A stretch of 64,000 nt of DNA from Cylindrotheca closterium (lineage: Eukaryota > Bacillariophyta > Bacillariophyceae > Bacillariales > Bacillariaceae), in assembly GCA_933822405.4 (NCBI GenBank), contig CAKOGP040000224.1, forward strand, positions 417,868-481,867, in the 5' to 3' direction. The notes under the pieces were generated by a model, which searched no databases, had not been told where the DNA came from, and saw only the letters and a list, made by a program, of their open reading frames with translations. Numbering within the stretch: position 1 is the stretch's first letter; the number at the start of each line of letters is the position of its first letter. Shown piece after piece: positions 1-10,279 of this stretch. The position numbers were made by a program, and so were the translations under genes.

Positions 1-128
1 CTATGGACGACGACGACGACGGCGACGACGAACAATGGGAAGAGGTGGGGAACGACTATGCTCGGGCCAAGATCAGCAAACACTTTCGGAATCATCGGCG
101 GCCACAAAAACTAAAGCAGCCATCGTAG
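1..128 (+). CDS. 3' end of a DUF6824-domain protein (partial)
   Basis: The first bases are an open frame running in from the left edge. It is acidic (a run of Asp), then reads QWEEVGNDYARAKISKHFRN and HRRP, and stops at TAG 126-128. The pattern W.EV......AR.KIS..FRNHRRP is the C-terminal end of the DUF6824-type domain, and closely matches the ends of the domains in genes C, D and E further right. This is therefore the tail of another member of the family, on the same strand as all the others. The ATG at position 3 is almost certainly internal. Whether the missing part carries the CRAL-TRIO module cannot be seen here. Confidence 0.75.
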   Translation, partial: MDDDDDGDDEQWEEVGNDYARAKISKHFRNHRRPQKLKQPS

Positions 129-176
129 TCTTCGATATCATAGATCAACTATCACTTATTAGTAGTGTAGACTTGA

Positions 177-202
177 ATATATATATATATATATATATAT
201 AT
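177..202. repeat. (TA)n microsatellite
   Basis: Thirteen TA units between the end of the DUF6824 gene fragment and the convergent TLC gene, directly beside the TLC stop codon. Probably 3'-UTR or intergenic. Confidence 0.9.
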
Positions 203-207
203 TTCTT

Positions 208-1310
208 CTACAAGAACCCCATGGCTTCCAATTCTCTCTTTCCCGTGAGAAAGATTTCTCCCAACCAAATAATCTGCAGGAGAGACAATAGTGAAAGAGA
301 GAATCCAGTGAATTGCAACCACGGTTTGCGTCCAACAATCCTAGGATCGTCCGTCTTGAGACAGGCAATCACATCTTGCAAGTAATAGACACTATGGGTG
401 GTCCAAATAATGACCCGACACACGATAAAGGAAACGGCAAAGATGGCTCCCAAAATCACCTTGGTCAGGGGAAAGGCCGCTGCCAAACCTCGCACACCAA
501 AATCATCGTCAAAGTTGGCCAACAAACACAGGGCCGCCGTCGAAATTTCGGAATATCCCAGATAAAAGGGTGCGTAATAATGGGCGGCTCCTGGAAAGAG
601 GGCGCCCCATGCCGTACCAAAGGCGAGAATGTGATGGGCGATGAACAAGGCCCCGTCGTTCCATACGAGGGTATCGTACGAATTCTTGACTTGATATCCA
701 ATGAATAACAAAATGATTCGTGCCGATTCGGGATGGTATTGAAACAAACGATTCTCGTACGTCTTGGGCATGGCATTCTTCTTGCCTCTCAAGTGTTTGT
801 CAATCATGTCTTGGGTAAGGTGCCGGGCATTGAAACCAAAGTAGCTGACCACGGCCGCCGATACGAAATCAATTCCCACATGTCGCGCCAGAATGTGACG
901 ATTGGTTTCATTCTCCAATAGTGGATGGAAATCCTAATATATATATGTAGATTTTGAAATGACGTGTGAGTGATTTGTGAGTGAGTGATTTGTGAGATCA
1001 ACCAACCAACCAACCAACCAACCAACTTGGACATAACATAATACAATAACAACACAATGTAACATCATATAATAGATATATAGATATATAGAAATAAAGA
1101 ACGTACCACATTTGCCAATAGAATCTGACGACATAGCTGCTCCACCCCAATCAAAAAGACCACAAAGACTCCAATCGTAAACAATCTCGCCTGGACTGTG
1201 GGGGTTCTCCCATATTCGTCTTCTCCAAAATCCTTGACGGTGGCGAGAAAGAGTCGAGCGTCCGGAGGCGGAAGTGCTTCACTGGTGGTGGTCGTTGTTG
1301 GTTTGCACAT
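208..1310 (-). CDS. TLC-domain multi-pass membrane protein (two exons)
   Basis: Exon 1 is 1310-1107 (68 codons, from MCKPTTTTTSEALPPPD). The intron is 1106-934 (173 nt, GTACGT...TATTAG on the minus strand), and exon 2 is 933-208. Both exons join in phase 0 to give 309 aa. Hydrophobic stretches lie near residues 44-66 (exon 1), 140-150, 165-185, 195-210, 225-245 and 275-295. The centre reads DGALFIAHHILAF (His168-His169) and then GYSEISTAAL. A double His followed by an S-E-[IS]-[ST] helix is the hallmark of TRAM-LAG1-CLN8 (TLC) domains. Relatives include ceramide synthases and the TLCD proteins, which act on or regulate membrane lipids in the ER or plasma membrane. The Lag motif of true ceramide synthases is not evident, so a TLCD-like protein is more likely. 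Substrate is unknown. Confidence 0.75.
1000..1026. repeat. (AACC)n microsatellite in an intron
   Basis: About six to seven AACC units inside the TLC gene intron, beside a degenerate GTGAGTGATTT repeat at about 965-996. Confidence 0.85.
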
Positions 1311-1898
1311 TATTATTGCTATTGGCTGTCGCTGACTGTGCTGACTGTCGCTGATTGTGCTGATTACTGAATAGTACTGTATTATCTGTAGCTAGCAAGA
1401 AGACTATTCTATTCGATTGCTGTATTGTGTTTTGTTATGTTTTGTAGGGTCTCGAGCAAAACTGTATGTGTACCGAGTCGCGTTATTTTGAATTATTTGT
1501 TGTTGCAGTGTTTGTTGTTATATTGTTGCAATGGAATGGTTCACACAAGAATTAAAAAATAAAATAAAAGACACGCAAAAATAAATGCCGACGTATTGAC
1601 CACAAACGGTGGAAAATTGGCTAGAAATTTAGAGACGGTTAGAAGTCGTTATCTTTAATGTGACGTCATTCTGCGCTGACGGATCATCATTTGATTGATG
1701 CGCATCATCATCATCATTCATTCATTCATTCTTAATATTCCATCCACCATGGGAAGCGCAGTCCAATGCTAGTACTAAACCTAATACAGTTATATATTTA
1801 TGTATATATATAGAATACGATTGCTTTACAACCACTTTATTATTATTTTTAATAATTAAAAAAACGCACCAAACATAGTAACATTCATATTTCAATTG
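1311..1898. other. Intergenic: TLC promoter side and DHCR7 3' side
   Basis: No coding potential recognised. Contains short direct repeats near 1328-1370 (gctgactgtgctgactgtcgctg), CATCAT and ATTC runs near 1700-1735, and A/T-rich sequence near 1790-1890 that probably holds the 3' end of the downstream minus-strand gene. Confidence 0.6.
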
Positions 1899-3398
1899 TT
1901 AATAAATTCCTGGAAGAATCTTGTAGGGAACCAATTGACAATATTCATCGTAATACTTTCCATATTTGGCCTTGCACTTGTCCGAATCTCGATTGGCACG
2001 ATCGACCAAGAGGTATGTCAAAAAGCATGCATAAAACAGCGGTAGAATTCCATTCCGAATGGGATTGCTCAACAAACACCAAGACCAGGCAGCCGTCAAT
2101 TCAAAAAAGTATTGAAAGTGACGTGCGACTCCCCAGAATCCACTCGCGAGCAGCAAACTAGTCTTTTGGGTCTTTTGACCCGTCTTGCGATCCAAGACGG
2201 TATACTCGGCTTGAATGTAGGTAGGATCCTTGCCCCAAACCTTGCACTTTCCATTGGTAGCCCGAAAGACATCCCGTTCCCGATCCGCTAGGTAATTCAA
2301 GACGACACCCAAAAGGGAGGTGACAAACAAACAGGCTGCCACTGGAAAGGAAAGTCCAGAGGGATATTGCACCAAGTATCGGCTGTGAAGGGTGTAGACA
2401 GAGGGTACCCACACCAAACATCCCCATTGAATCTCAAATCCAGCTCGGTCCACAATGATATCAATGGATCTCATGTATCCCATTTCCCAATAGAAAAACT
2501 TGACCAAATACAGGTACTGGGACAGAGCCGCAAAAAAGAGACCATAATCCAACTGTTCCCCATGGAGAGTGTAGGATCGGTAACAATAACTGAGACCGGC
2601 CAATTGCCAAAAGGTCATGCTGACACGACAGTTGATGAATCGTTTCAAATCCAAACCACCCACTCGGGGGTACAATTCCGTGCCCCACAAAAAGTCCTTG
2701 AGGAAAATTCCAGACGAACCACAGTCTTGGGTCGAAGGGAAGTATCGTCCCTTGAAGGTCAAAAAGATGCAAAAGATCAATCCAAAGAGATTCAAAAAGG
2801 CGACGGAACCAGGAAATAGGTCGTAAATGATACCAAAATCATACAAGTTCAGACCAAAGTTACTTCCCACCACAAACAAAGCCGAAAAGGTGAAACAATG
2901 AGCGACCGCATTGTCCACGTATTTGGGAACATGTCCCGTCAAGGTTTCGGGTCCAGTTTCAATCTTGCCTGGGAGCAATCGTTCCAAGACGAGTGCGACG
3001 CCCATGAAGGACAGTACAAAGGTGACACTCTCCACCGTGGGGACCACACTGGCACCGGCCGAGTAGATTCCAGTCACGCAACCACCGACATTGGCCACGC
3101 ACAGTGGCACCAATTTACTGACCAACAAGGGAGGTTCCGGATGAAACGCGGCAAATTCCGGAGACGTCAAATAGGCCAGCAACAAACTTAAAAAGGGAGA
3201 GGCAATCAACAAGGCAAAGAGATAAGGATCTGCTTCAATGCCTCCCGCAACATAATTGGTTCCCTTGTCATATTCGCTCTTGTTACTCTTGTTGTACTTG
3301 TCGTCGTCGTCGTCGTCGTTATCATAATCTTTGTTTTTCTTACTATTATTATTATTATTAGTAGTAGTAGCACTCTTGGAGGAAGAAGGAGCTGCCAT
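1899..3398 (-). CDS. DHCR7: 7-dehydrocholesterol reductase (sterol delta-7 reductase)
   Basis: 499 aa, intronless. It belongs to the ERG4/ERG24/DHCR7 family, which reduces the sterol C7-C8 double bond with NADPH in the ER membrane. A poorly conserved Asn/Asp-rich N-terminus (residues 1-50) is followed by many hydrophobic helices. Family signatures are clear: WEMGYMRSIDIIVDRAGFE with WGCLVWVPS after it, DRERDVFRATNGKCKVWGK, GFWGVARHFQYFFELTAA and the terminal VPYKILPGIY. The WGVARH-[FH].Y..E block and the GIY end resemble plant DWF5 more than the animal enzyme. Length fits the family plus the extra N-terminal tail. The start at 3398 is the first Met of the frame. It faces the aminopeptidase gene across 293 bp, so the two may share a bidirectional promoter. 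Confidence 0.93.
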   Translation of the reverse strand: MAAPSSSKSATTTNNNNNSKKNKDYDNDDDDDDKYNKSNKSEYDKGTNYVAGGIEADPYLFALLIASPFLSLLLAYLTSPEFAAFHPEPPLLVSKLVPLCVANVGGCVTGIYSAGASVVPTVESVTFVLSFMGVALVLERLLPGKIETGPETLTGHVPKYVDNAVAHCFTFSALFVVGSNFGLNLYDFGIIYDLFPGSVAFLNLFGLIFCIFLTFKGRYFPSTQDCGSSGIFLKDFLWGTELYPRVGGLDLKRFINCRVSMTFWQLAGLSYCYRSYTLHGEQLDYGLFFAALSQYLYLVKFFYWEMGYMRSIDIIVDRAGFEIQWGCLVWVPSVYTLHSRYLVQYPSGLSFPVAACLFVTSLLGVVLNYLADRERDVFRATNGKCKVWGKDPTYIQAEYTVLDRKTGQKTQKTSLLLASGFWGVARHFQYFFELTAAWSWCLLSNPIRNGILPLFYACFLTYLLVDRANRDSDKCKAKYGKYYDEYCQLVPYKILPGIY

Positions 3399-3691
3399 GA
3401 TTGCACTATTATAATACTATAATACTGTGCTGATGATGGATAGTACTATTTTTTGCGCCTGTCATTTTTTGTTCGTTCAGAAATGACGAACGCTTTCGAC
3501 TGCTTCGATCATACTGTATTAGAGTTGCAATAAGTCATACGAGTCAAAAGCCGCACATATCGCGCATCCATCGATCAAAAATCATCGCAATCTCGCATAC
3601 AAAACGATAATAATGATGGTGAAACATCATCATCATCATCATCATCATCATCTACTGCAAGACCACATATCAACTCGTATACGGCTGCAAC
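3399..3691. promoter_or_regulatory. Divergent intergenic region between DHCR7 and the aminopeptidase
   Basis: 293 bp separate two divergent start codons, so both core promoters must lie here or overlap the genes. It includes a (CAT)9 run at 3625-3652, and a repeated TATAATACTA-like string close to the DHCR7 start (about 3408-3427). No defined motif is claimed. Confidence 0.5.
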
Positions 3692-6600
3692 ATGACGGAA
3701 ACTAGATTGTCTACTACACTTCGAATGACTAATGCAAGGACAATCTTGTTCGTGACAAGCTTTGTCGTCTTGCAGTATTCCTCCTTGTGTTCTGCCTTTA
3801 CGACTTTGACATCGACGACGACATCATTAGACTTATTCATCCGGCACAATCACAATCACAATCACAATACTAAAAATACGAATAATAACAATATTCGTGA
3901 TACCTGGATTCAATCGAGGTTATACCAGAATGCAGCATCGTCGTCATCAACAACAGACATGCAAGGTAATGCTCCAAAAACAACTAACCAGCATGACCAT
4001 GACCATAATGACGGTTTCTTGTATCGCAGTGATTATACCGAACCAGCCTATTGGGTCACCCATGTCAACTTGGACTTTCAATTTTATTCCGAGAATTCTG
4101 TTCAAGTCACGTCGGAACTGACCGTGGTGCCCAATACTGCTCCTGCTGCTGCTGCTGCTGCTGCTGACACCACCACCAATCATAAGAAGAAGAAGAATCA
4201 TAATCACAATGATAATGATGATGAAGCAAAGAACTTGATATTGAATGGAGATTCCAAACGACTCCAACTGATATCCATTGCCCTTATTCATATGTCGATG
4301 GACGAAGAAGACAAGAATCACAATGATAATGGTGATGATCCATCATCATCACCAATACGATTGCTCACAGAGGGCGTCGATTACGAATACGACAAGGATT
4401 CGCCTTCTGATTTGATTATATTTTCTTCCACTCTGCTTGGAGCAGGCGGATCCAAAGGGTCCATAAGGTTGCAACTAGTGGTCGAGCTCGATCCTACTGA
4501 TTCCTCAATCAATGAAAATAATAAGGGTGAACTTTCTGGTTTGTATTTCCGGGACCACATGTTTTGCACCCATTGCGAACCATCGGGGTTTCGACAAATT
4601 ACCTACTTTCCAGATCGGCCCGACAATTGTGCTACCTATAGCAGGGTTCGACTCGAGGCCAATCAAGAACAGTATCCGATTCTACTGTCCAATGGAAATT
4701 TGATCGAATCTGGAATTGTTGCTACTGCTGCTGCTGCTGACGGTGGCAACCATGATGATGATTCTTCTTCTGTGTCACCACCAATTCGACATTATGCCAT
4801 TTTTCAAGATCCTCATCCCAAGCCCTCCTATATTTTTGGCTTGGTGGTTGCCAACAATCACCATCTAGATTGCATCCGAGATTCCCATGTCACGTCACCG
4901 AGTGGCAAACAAGTTCAATTGGTACTCTATGGGGAGCCCGATCAAATTCCAAAACTTACCTTTGCCATGGAGACACTGAAAAAGGCCATGAAATGGGACG
5001 AAGACACCTACGGGCTAGAGTATGATTTGGATACCTATACCATTGTGGCGGCCAAACATTTTAATATCGGCGCCATGGAAAACAAGGGCCTCAATCTATT
5101 CATGACCTCCTTGATAGCGACAGATCCTTCCTGTACCACCGATGTCACGTATGATTTGGTCGAAAAGACCATTGCCCATGAGTACTTTCACAATTGGTCG
5201 GGCAATCGGGTCACGGTCCGCGATTGGTTCGAATTCACCTTGAAGGAAGGCTTGACGGTCTATCGGGATCAAGAGTTTACCAGCAGCCACAATACTAATG
5301 TCGGGTCATTCTCCTTGGCCACGCGGATCGAGGCGGTCAAACTATTGCGGGAGAAACAATTTGTGGAAGATGCCTCGGAAAAGCTCCGGCAGCCCATTCG
5401 ACCCGAGCGTTACTTATTGTCGTCGTCGTCGTCGTCGTCGTCCCAACAACACAGTCTCGATAGCCTGGCTACCTCCACGACCTATCACAAGGGTGCCGAA
5501 GTGTGTCGCATGTACAAGACTCTTGTTGGAAAGGAAGGATTTCGGAACGGTCTGAATTTGTACATGAGCCGGCACGATGGAACGGGGGCTACTTGTGACG
5601 ACTTTTGGAGGGCCATGGCGGATGCCAATAACGAATTGGTCGACTTGGAGCAATTTCCGCGTTGGTACAGCACTGCCGGAACCCCAACCGTGTCGTACGA
5701 ATATCACTATTGTAATGAAAATGGAACACTGGAATTGACACTGTCGCAACGATTGACGCATTTGACCAACGAAAAGGATGGGGGTCCGCTGCTGCAAATT
5801 CCAGTCGCGGTTGGATTGCTGGACAAGGCAACAGGAAAAGAAGTAGTCCCGACAATTATATTCGACTTGAAAGATCGTACGGAAACGATGGTGTTCGATG
5901 GGCTCGAGGGGGAAGTTGTTCCATCACTGCTACGAGGGTTTTCTGCACCAGTGTACTTGGTACCTGCAAAGGAGCAGAGCAAAACAGATGAAGAAGCGTA
6001 CCTCTCGCTACTGGCCGCCTATGACACCGATGACTTCAATCGATGGGAGGCAATGCAAGAACTATTGACTCGATTTGTATTGGATCTGTTGGACGCTGAG
6101 GATGAACTATCCAAATCGTCGTTGGAGCCAGTCATTCTCAACTCATTCGGTAACATTCTGACTGATCCAAAGGTCGATGCATCGTCAAAGTCGTACTTGC
6201 TGAACCTTCCAACCGAAGCAATTCTTCTAAGAAGCGTACCAAAGCCGTGTGATCCCGTGGCCTTGTTGGACGCCCGCAAGCGTGTCATGGGAATCATTGG
6301 CCAATTCCATCAGAGTGCACTCCAAGAAGTGTATGACGATATGACTTCCAAAGTCCTTTCCATTCCGATAGAGGATATTACCGATGCAAACTCCCGTGCT
6401 ATCCGCTCTTTGCGGAATCGTTGTCTGGAATATCTTGTCGCTGGTCATGTTTTCGGTAAACAACCGGAGCAAGCAGCCTTCCTGGCTAAGAAGCATTTTG
6501 AGCAGGCCAATTGCTTTACCGACCATTTGACTGCTTTCCGCCAAATTGCTTCCCTTTCAGGCAACACGGAAGCGGTGCAACTGAGGGACAAAGTCACGCT

Positions 6601-7180
6601 AGAGTTCTTTCAACTCGCCTTTACGGAATCTGCATCCGAGTCTCCGTCAACGAGCAACACTATCCTGAATAAATGGTTTCAGATTCAGGCCTTGGCAGAT
6701 TTGGAGGACGCTTTGCCACGAATCCAATCACTGATGCAAGAAAATCCTCATTTCCAAGCCAACAATGCAGGTCGGTTCCGTTCTTTGATTACCAGCTTTA
6801 CCAAGAACACGAGATCCTTTCACACACAAGCTGGATATCAATTTGTCGGCCATATTATACGACAAATGGATCGTCGATCGCCCATATTGGCAACCGAAAT
6901 GGCCCGCGAACTGGCGAAATGGCCACAGATCAAGGGCGAACAAGCCGATTGGATGGTGACTGAGCTACGACAAATCGTAGCCATGGAGCCCATCAGTAAA
7001 CCGCTGTTGACGACGGTTTCAAGAGCACTACGCGAAATGACGAGGACTTCGGAGACTGTGAAGGCCGGTGGCAATGCGACGCCCCCACGATCCTTTGGGA
7101 AAGTTGCAGCTAAGCCTGGGACGAAGAGCAAGAAGAAGAACAAAAAGAAGACAAGCAAGGCAAAGAAAGGATTCGCTTAA
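3692..7180 (+). CDS. M1-family aminopeptidase N, probably plastid-targeted
   Basis: 1162 aa, intronless zinc metallopeptidase that removes N-terminal residues from peptides. The M1 signatures are complete: GAMEN exopeptidase motif at 460-464, HEYFH zinc-binding motif with His496, Glu497 (catalytic base) and His500, and third ligand Glu519 in TLKEGLTVYRDQEF. The order and wording (FNIGAMENKGLN, AHEYFHNWSGNRVT) match the bacterial PepN-type subfamily of about 870 aa. The excess is an N-terminal presequence, low-complexity insertions (polyAla, His/Asn and Ser runs near residues 50-80, 150-190, 340-355 and 573-585) and a Lys-rich tail. A hydrophobic stretch near residues 18-35 ends in CSA|FTTL, the diatom plastid signal/transit junction. 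AATAAA directly follows the stop codon (7181-7186). Confidence 0.93.
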   Translation: MTETRLSTTLRMTNARTILFVTSFVVLQYSSLCSAFTTLTSTTTSLDLFIRHNHNHNHNTKNTNNNNIRDTWIQSRLYQNAASSSSTTDMQGNAPKTTNQHDHDHNDGFLYRSDYTEPAYWVTHVNLDFQFYSENSVQVTSELTVVPNTAPAAAAAAADTTTNHKKKKNHNHNDNDDEAKNLILNGDSKRLQLISIALIHMSMDEEDKNHNDNGDDPSSSPIRLLTEGVDYEYDKDSPSDLIIFSSTLLGAGGSKGSIRLQLVVELDPTDSSINENNKGELSGLYFRDHMFCTHCEPSGFRQITYFPDRPDNCATYSRVRLEANQEQYPILLSNGNLIESGIVATAAAADGGNHDDDSSSVSPPIRHYAIFQDPHPKPSYIFGLVVANNHHLDCIRDSHVTSPSGKQVQLVLYGEPDQIPKLTFAMETLKKAMKWDEDTYGLEYDLDTYTIVAAKHFNIGAMENKGLNLFMTSLIATDPSCTTDVTYDLVEKTIAHEYFHNWSGNRVTVRDWFEFTLKEGLTVYRDQEFTSSHNTNVGSFSLATRIEAVKLLREKQFVEDASEKLRQPIRPERYLLSSSSSSSSQQHSLDSLATSTTYHKGAEVCRMYKTLVGKEGFRNGLNLYMSRHDGTGATCDDFWRAMADANNELVDLEQFPRWYSTAGTPTVSYEYHYCNENGTLELTLSQRLTHLTNEKDGGPLLQIPVAVGLLDKATGKEVVPTIIFDLKDRTETMVFDGLEGEVVPSLLRGFSAPVYLVPAKEQSKTDEEAYLSLLAAYDTDDFNRWEAMQELLTRFVLDLLDAEDELSKSSLEPVILNSFGNILTDPKVDASSKSYLLNLPTEAILLRSVPKPCDPVALLDARKRVMGIIGQFHQSALQEVYDDMTSKVLSIPIEDITDANSRAIRSLRNRCLEYLVAGHVFGKQPEQAAFLAKKHFEQANCFTDHLTAFRQIASLSGNTEAVQLRDKVTLEFFQLAFTESASESPSTSNTILNKWFQIQALADLEDALPRIQSLMQENPHFQANNAGRFRSLITSFTKNTRSFHTQAGYQFVGHIIRQMDRRSPILATEMARELAKWPQIKGEQADWMVTELRQIVAMEPISKPLLTTVSRALREMTRTSETVKAGGNATPPRSFGKVAAKPGTKSKKKNKKKTSKAKKGFA

Positions 7181-7295
7181 AATAAAACACAAAGTCTAGT
7201 GAAAATAGAACTATACACTATCGAAAATACATGTACCTCTATTGAACGGTGTGGCCACTGTTTCTATCTAAAATAACCATCCCAATCCACTGGCA

Positions 7296-9773
7296 TTAAA
7301 ATGTGCTCGAAAGCATGGAAGAGCAATCGCTTAGAAACTCGCTGTCTTCCAAATCGATATCGTCAAAAATACTGGCGGGCAAGTTGAGAACTTGCGTTTT
7401 GTGTTCGGAAGAATGAGCACTTGTGGCGTGTATCTTCGATTCATTTGCAGCCTTGGCGGCCAACAACAGTTGGCACCCGTCAAAAGCACGGTCACCAACT
7501 TTCATGGTGGACTTTGGAACATTCAGAAGCGAGATCGAGACACACTGGCGAAAGGCAAAGGATTTAATCTCTTTCAAACCTTCGTATAAATCCACAGTCT
7601 CTAATCGTTCACAAAAGGCGAAGGCACCCTTGCCGATCACTTCCACCGAGCGAGGAACAGACAATCGCGTCAGCGATAGACAAGAGAGGAAAGCCCCTTC
7701 GCCAATCGTAATAAGTCCATTCTTAAGTCGCAAATCCCCGAGTGCCACACAGGTAGCGAAGGCACCCTTGTCAATAATATCCACAGAGCCCGGTATTTCG
7801 ATTTGCAGCAACGAGTGGCAGTTCGAGAAGGCGCCCTCACCAATGCTTTTCAACCCAAAGTTCAATCGGACTTCGCGCAGGGCAACACAAAAGGCAAAGG
7901 TTGAATGGCATATTTCATCCAACGTCCCAGGGATATCCATGTGCGACAAGGATTTACAGTTGGTGAACGCCCCTTGGCCAACATGGTTCAGACCCTCACG
8001 GACTTCGACCTCTTGTAACGATTCGCAATTCGAAAAGGCTTCTTCTCCAATATCTTCCATAGAAGAAGGCACGGAAACATGGGTCAAAGCAGTACAGCCA
8101 TCAAAGGCATGCTCGCCCAAGATCTTCAAACCATTTTGAAAGTTTATCTCTTCCAAACTGACGCACAGCGTAAAGGCACCTTCACAAATCTCCTCCACAG
8201 TGGACGGTATAGAAACTTCCGATAAAGCTTCACAACCTTGAAAGGCGTGTTCGCCAATAATCGTGAGGCCCTCATGAAACTTGACGGTCTCCAGAGACAG
8301 GCACAGCGTAAAGGCTCCTTCACCAATTTCTTCCACGGTTGGGGGTATAGATAGATCCAGCAAGGACTCACAGCTTTGGAACGCATTGTTTCCTATTTTT
8401 TGCAATCCATCAAACAATTCCAGTTCTTGCAGCGACTCACAGCCAGCAAAGCTGCCTTCTCCAATCACTACTACCGAAGAAGGGATGGACGCTTTGCCCA
8501 AGTAATCACAACAGTGAAAGGCAAAATCTGGTATTTCTTTCAGGTGACCACCTCCATTGAAGTCCACCTCGACCAATGATCGACAGGTATCAAAAGTACT
8601 GGTTCCCATGGTCTCCATGGTGGACGGTAGCGACACGTTCTTCAAGGACGAGCACCGTTCAAACGCGTGGGCGCCCAAGTGTTTGAGTCCCTCCTCCAAG
8701 ACAACATTACGCAAGGATTCACAAAGCAAAAAGGCCGAATCACCAATCACTTCCAAAGTGAGGGACAGTTTCGTCAAGGCCTGGCACTTTTCAAAGGCTC
8801 GATCCCCAATTCGTTTCAGGTGCCCACCTTGGTTCACAACCGTAAACTCTTTTAGGGCGGTGCAGGACGCAAAGGACTGGGTACCAATTTCTTCCACCGA
8901 CGATGGCAAGGATATTTTGGACAAGGAGACACACTGGTCAAAGGCATGGTCGTCAATGATGCGCAATACTGCTGCTGCTGCTGCATTATTACCAGCAGAA
9001 AAGGTCACATCTTGCAAGTTTTGACACTGCGCAAAGGCCGCCTTTCCAATGGATTCGACAGTCGATGGTATCGCAATGGTCGACAACGAATGACACTGCG
9101 CAAATGCTGCGATTCCTATCGTTTTCAAACCTTCCTGTAATCGAACATCCGATAGTAAAGAGCATTTGGAAAAGCATGATCCACCAAATCGGCGTATTCC
9201 TTTGGGTATCTGGAGAGATAACTTCTTGAACCGCATCCTCATCTTGTGAGCTTCTTCAGATCCAATGAGTTCCGTCCCTTCGGGGCGGTCACTTGCATTC
9301 TCTGAAATAAAGACAATGCCAATATGTGCGACAGATGGATGAAACCGAAGATGAACGATGTCTGTAGGAATGTCTTCTTGACGATGCTGTGGACTGTACG
9401 AAAATTTCTTTTTGTTTGTGCTGCTGGAGGAAGAAGCAGTGCTGTTGTCATCATTTGCCGTTCGTTTCGCGTTTGAGATATTGTACTCTCTTCGATCCCT
9501 CCTTAGATATATTGAATGACTCTTTTGAAATTGCCTAAGTCTCAGCATCTTGTTGTTGTTGTTGTTGTTGGTGGTGGTGTCGGATATGTGATGGGATGAT
9601 GATGAATGATGATGATGATGATGATAATGATAGGACTCTCTCACAAAGTTGTTGGTTGGTTGGTTGGTTCTTCTTTCTAAAATTTGTTTCTCTTCCTGGC
9701 TGACACTAAATGGGGACTGCGTGGCAAAGCTGCGCCTTACAAAAGTATTCTGCAGCTGCCAAATGCAAGACAA
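7296..9773 (-). CDS. BspA-type leucine-rich-repeat protein
   Basis: 825 aa if the first Met is used; a second in-frame Met at 9548 (MLRLRQFQKSHS) skips a His/Asn-rich leader and may be the true start. From about residue 195 to 775 the protein is built of about 25 repeats of 23 residues with consensus L..[IV].[IL]P.S[VL]E.IG..AF..C, the LRR_5 or BspA/TpLRR type. Two repeat flavours alternate: one with P.S.E.IG and one with EGL..IG. The real unit is therefore about 46 residues (138 bp); identical strings (gcacagcgtaaaggc) recur at 8163 and 8301, exactly 138 bp apart. There is no transmembrane segment or obvious anchor. Such proteins are solenoids used for protein binding and are abundant in diatoms and other protists; partner and location are unknown. 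It converges on the aminopeptidase with 115 bp between stops. Confidence 0.88.
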   Translation of the reverse strand: MSCIWQLQNTFVRRSFATQSPFSVSQEEKQILERRTNQPTNNFVRESYHYHHHHHHSSSSHHISDTTTNNNNNNKMLRLRQFQKSHSIYLRRDRREYNISNAKRTANDDNSTASSSSSTNKKKFSYSPQHRQEDIPTDIVHLRFHPSVAHIGIVFISENASDRPEGTELIGSEEAHKMRMRFKKLSLQIPKGIRRFGGSCFSKCSLLSDVRLQEGLKTIGIAAFAQCHSLSTIAIPSTVESIGKAAFAQCQNLQDVTFSAGNNAAAAAVLRIIDDHAFDQCVSLSKISLPSSVEEIGTQSFASCTALKEFTVVNQGGHLKRIGDRAFEKCQALTKLSLTLEVIGDSAFLLCESLRNVVLEEGLKHLGAHAFERCSSLKNVSLPSTMETMGTSTFDTCRSLVEVDFNGGGHLKEIPDFAFHCCDYLGKASIPSSVVVIGEGSFAGCESLQELELFDGLQKIGNNAFQSCESLLDLSIPPTVEEIGEGAFTLCLSLETVKFHEGLTIIGEHAFQGCEALSEVSIPSTVEEICEGAFTLCVSLEEINFQNGLKILGEHAFDGCTALTHVSVPSSMEDIGEEAFSNCESLQEVEVREGLNHVGQGAFTNCKSLSHMDIPGTLDEICHSTFAFCVALREVRLNFGLKSIGEGAFSNCHSLLQIEIPGSVDIIDKGAFATCVALGDLRLKNGLITIGEGAFLSCLSLTRLSVPRSVEVIGKGAFAFCERLETVDLYEGLKEIKSFAFRQCVSISLLNVPKSTMKVGDRAFDGCQLLLAAKAANESKIHATSAHSSEHKTQVLNLPASIFDDIDLEDSEFLSDCSSMLSSTF

Positions 9774-10279
9774 GTTGGGTCATTTCACTGATTTAGGAGT
9801 TGCTCTTGGGGGTGAACCTAGAGAGTCTCTCTTCAGGTTTCACAAGGAAAAGAACAAAGATGCATAAATATGGTGAATGACGTTTAGCCTTCTAATAATA
9901 AGGACGGCCGGCTGGTTCTCATTCGCGTTCGCGCGCACTTAATATTGCTTCGCTTCGCTTCTGCTTTTCGCTTTCGACATCTTCGACTAAAACGTCATTC
10001 TTCAATGCATCCATCATCCAGCATCATCAGCATCATCTTACCGGTACACATGGACACGTCCACGTTTACGTTACGCATCACGCCCAAACTATACTGTACA
10101 GGATATTGTCAACATCCACGGTTGGAGTTCCCACAGTCGAGCTGAGACGATGGGACACGTCCACGGTCCCAGCCAAATGAAGGACGACGGAGATGAATGA
10201 GGAGGATGTCAGATACTTTCATTTTGTTGTTCCCATCATCAACATCATAACCATCATAACCATCACCACCATCATTCAA
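9774..10279. other. Intergenic, 5' of the LRR gene
   Basis: Nothing coding is convincing. Contains a TACCGGTA palindrome (10039-10046) and CAT-rich stretches. A very short frame at 10150 (MGHVHGPSQMKDDGDE then stop) might be a first exon of the candidate small gene that follows, but no convincing join was found. Confidence 0.4.

Noticed and set aside
7423..8139. 238-codon + strand frame opposite the LRR gene
   Set aside because: Antisense reflection of regular LRR repeats; no recognised motif, and the LRR consensus is unmistakable on the minus strand.
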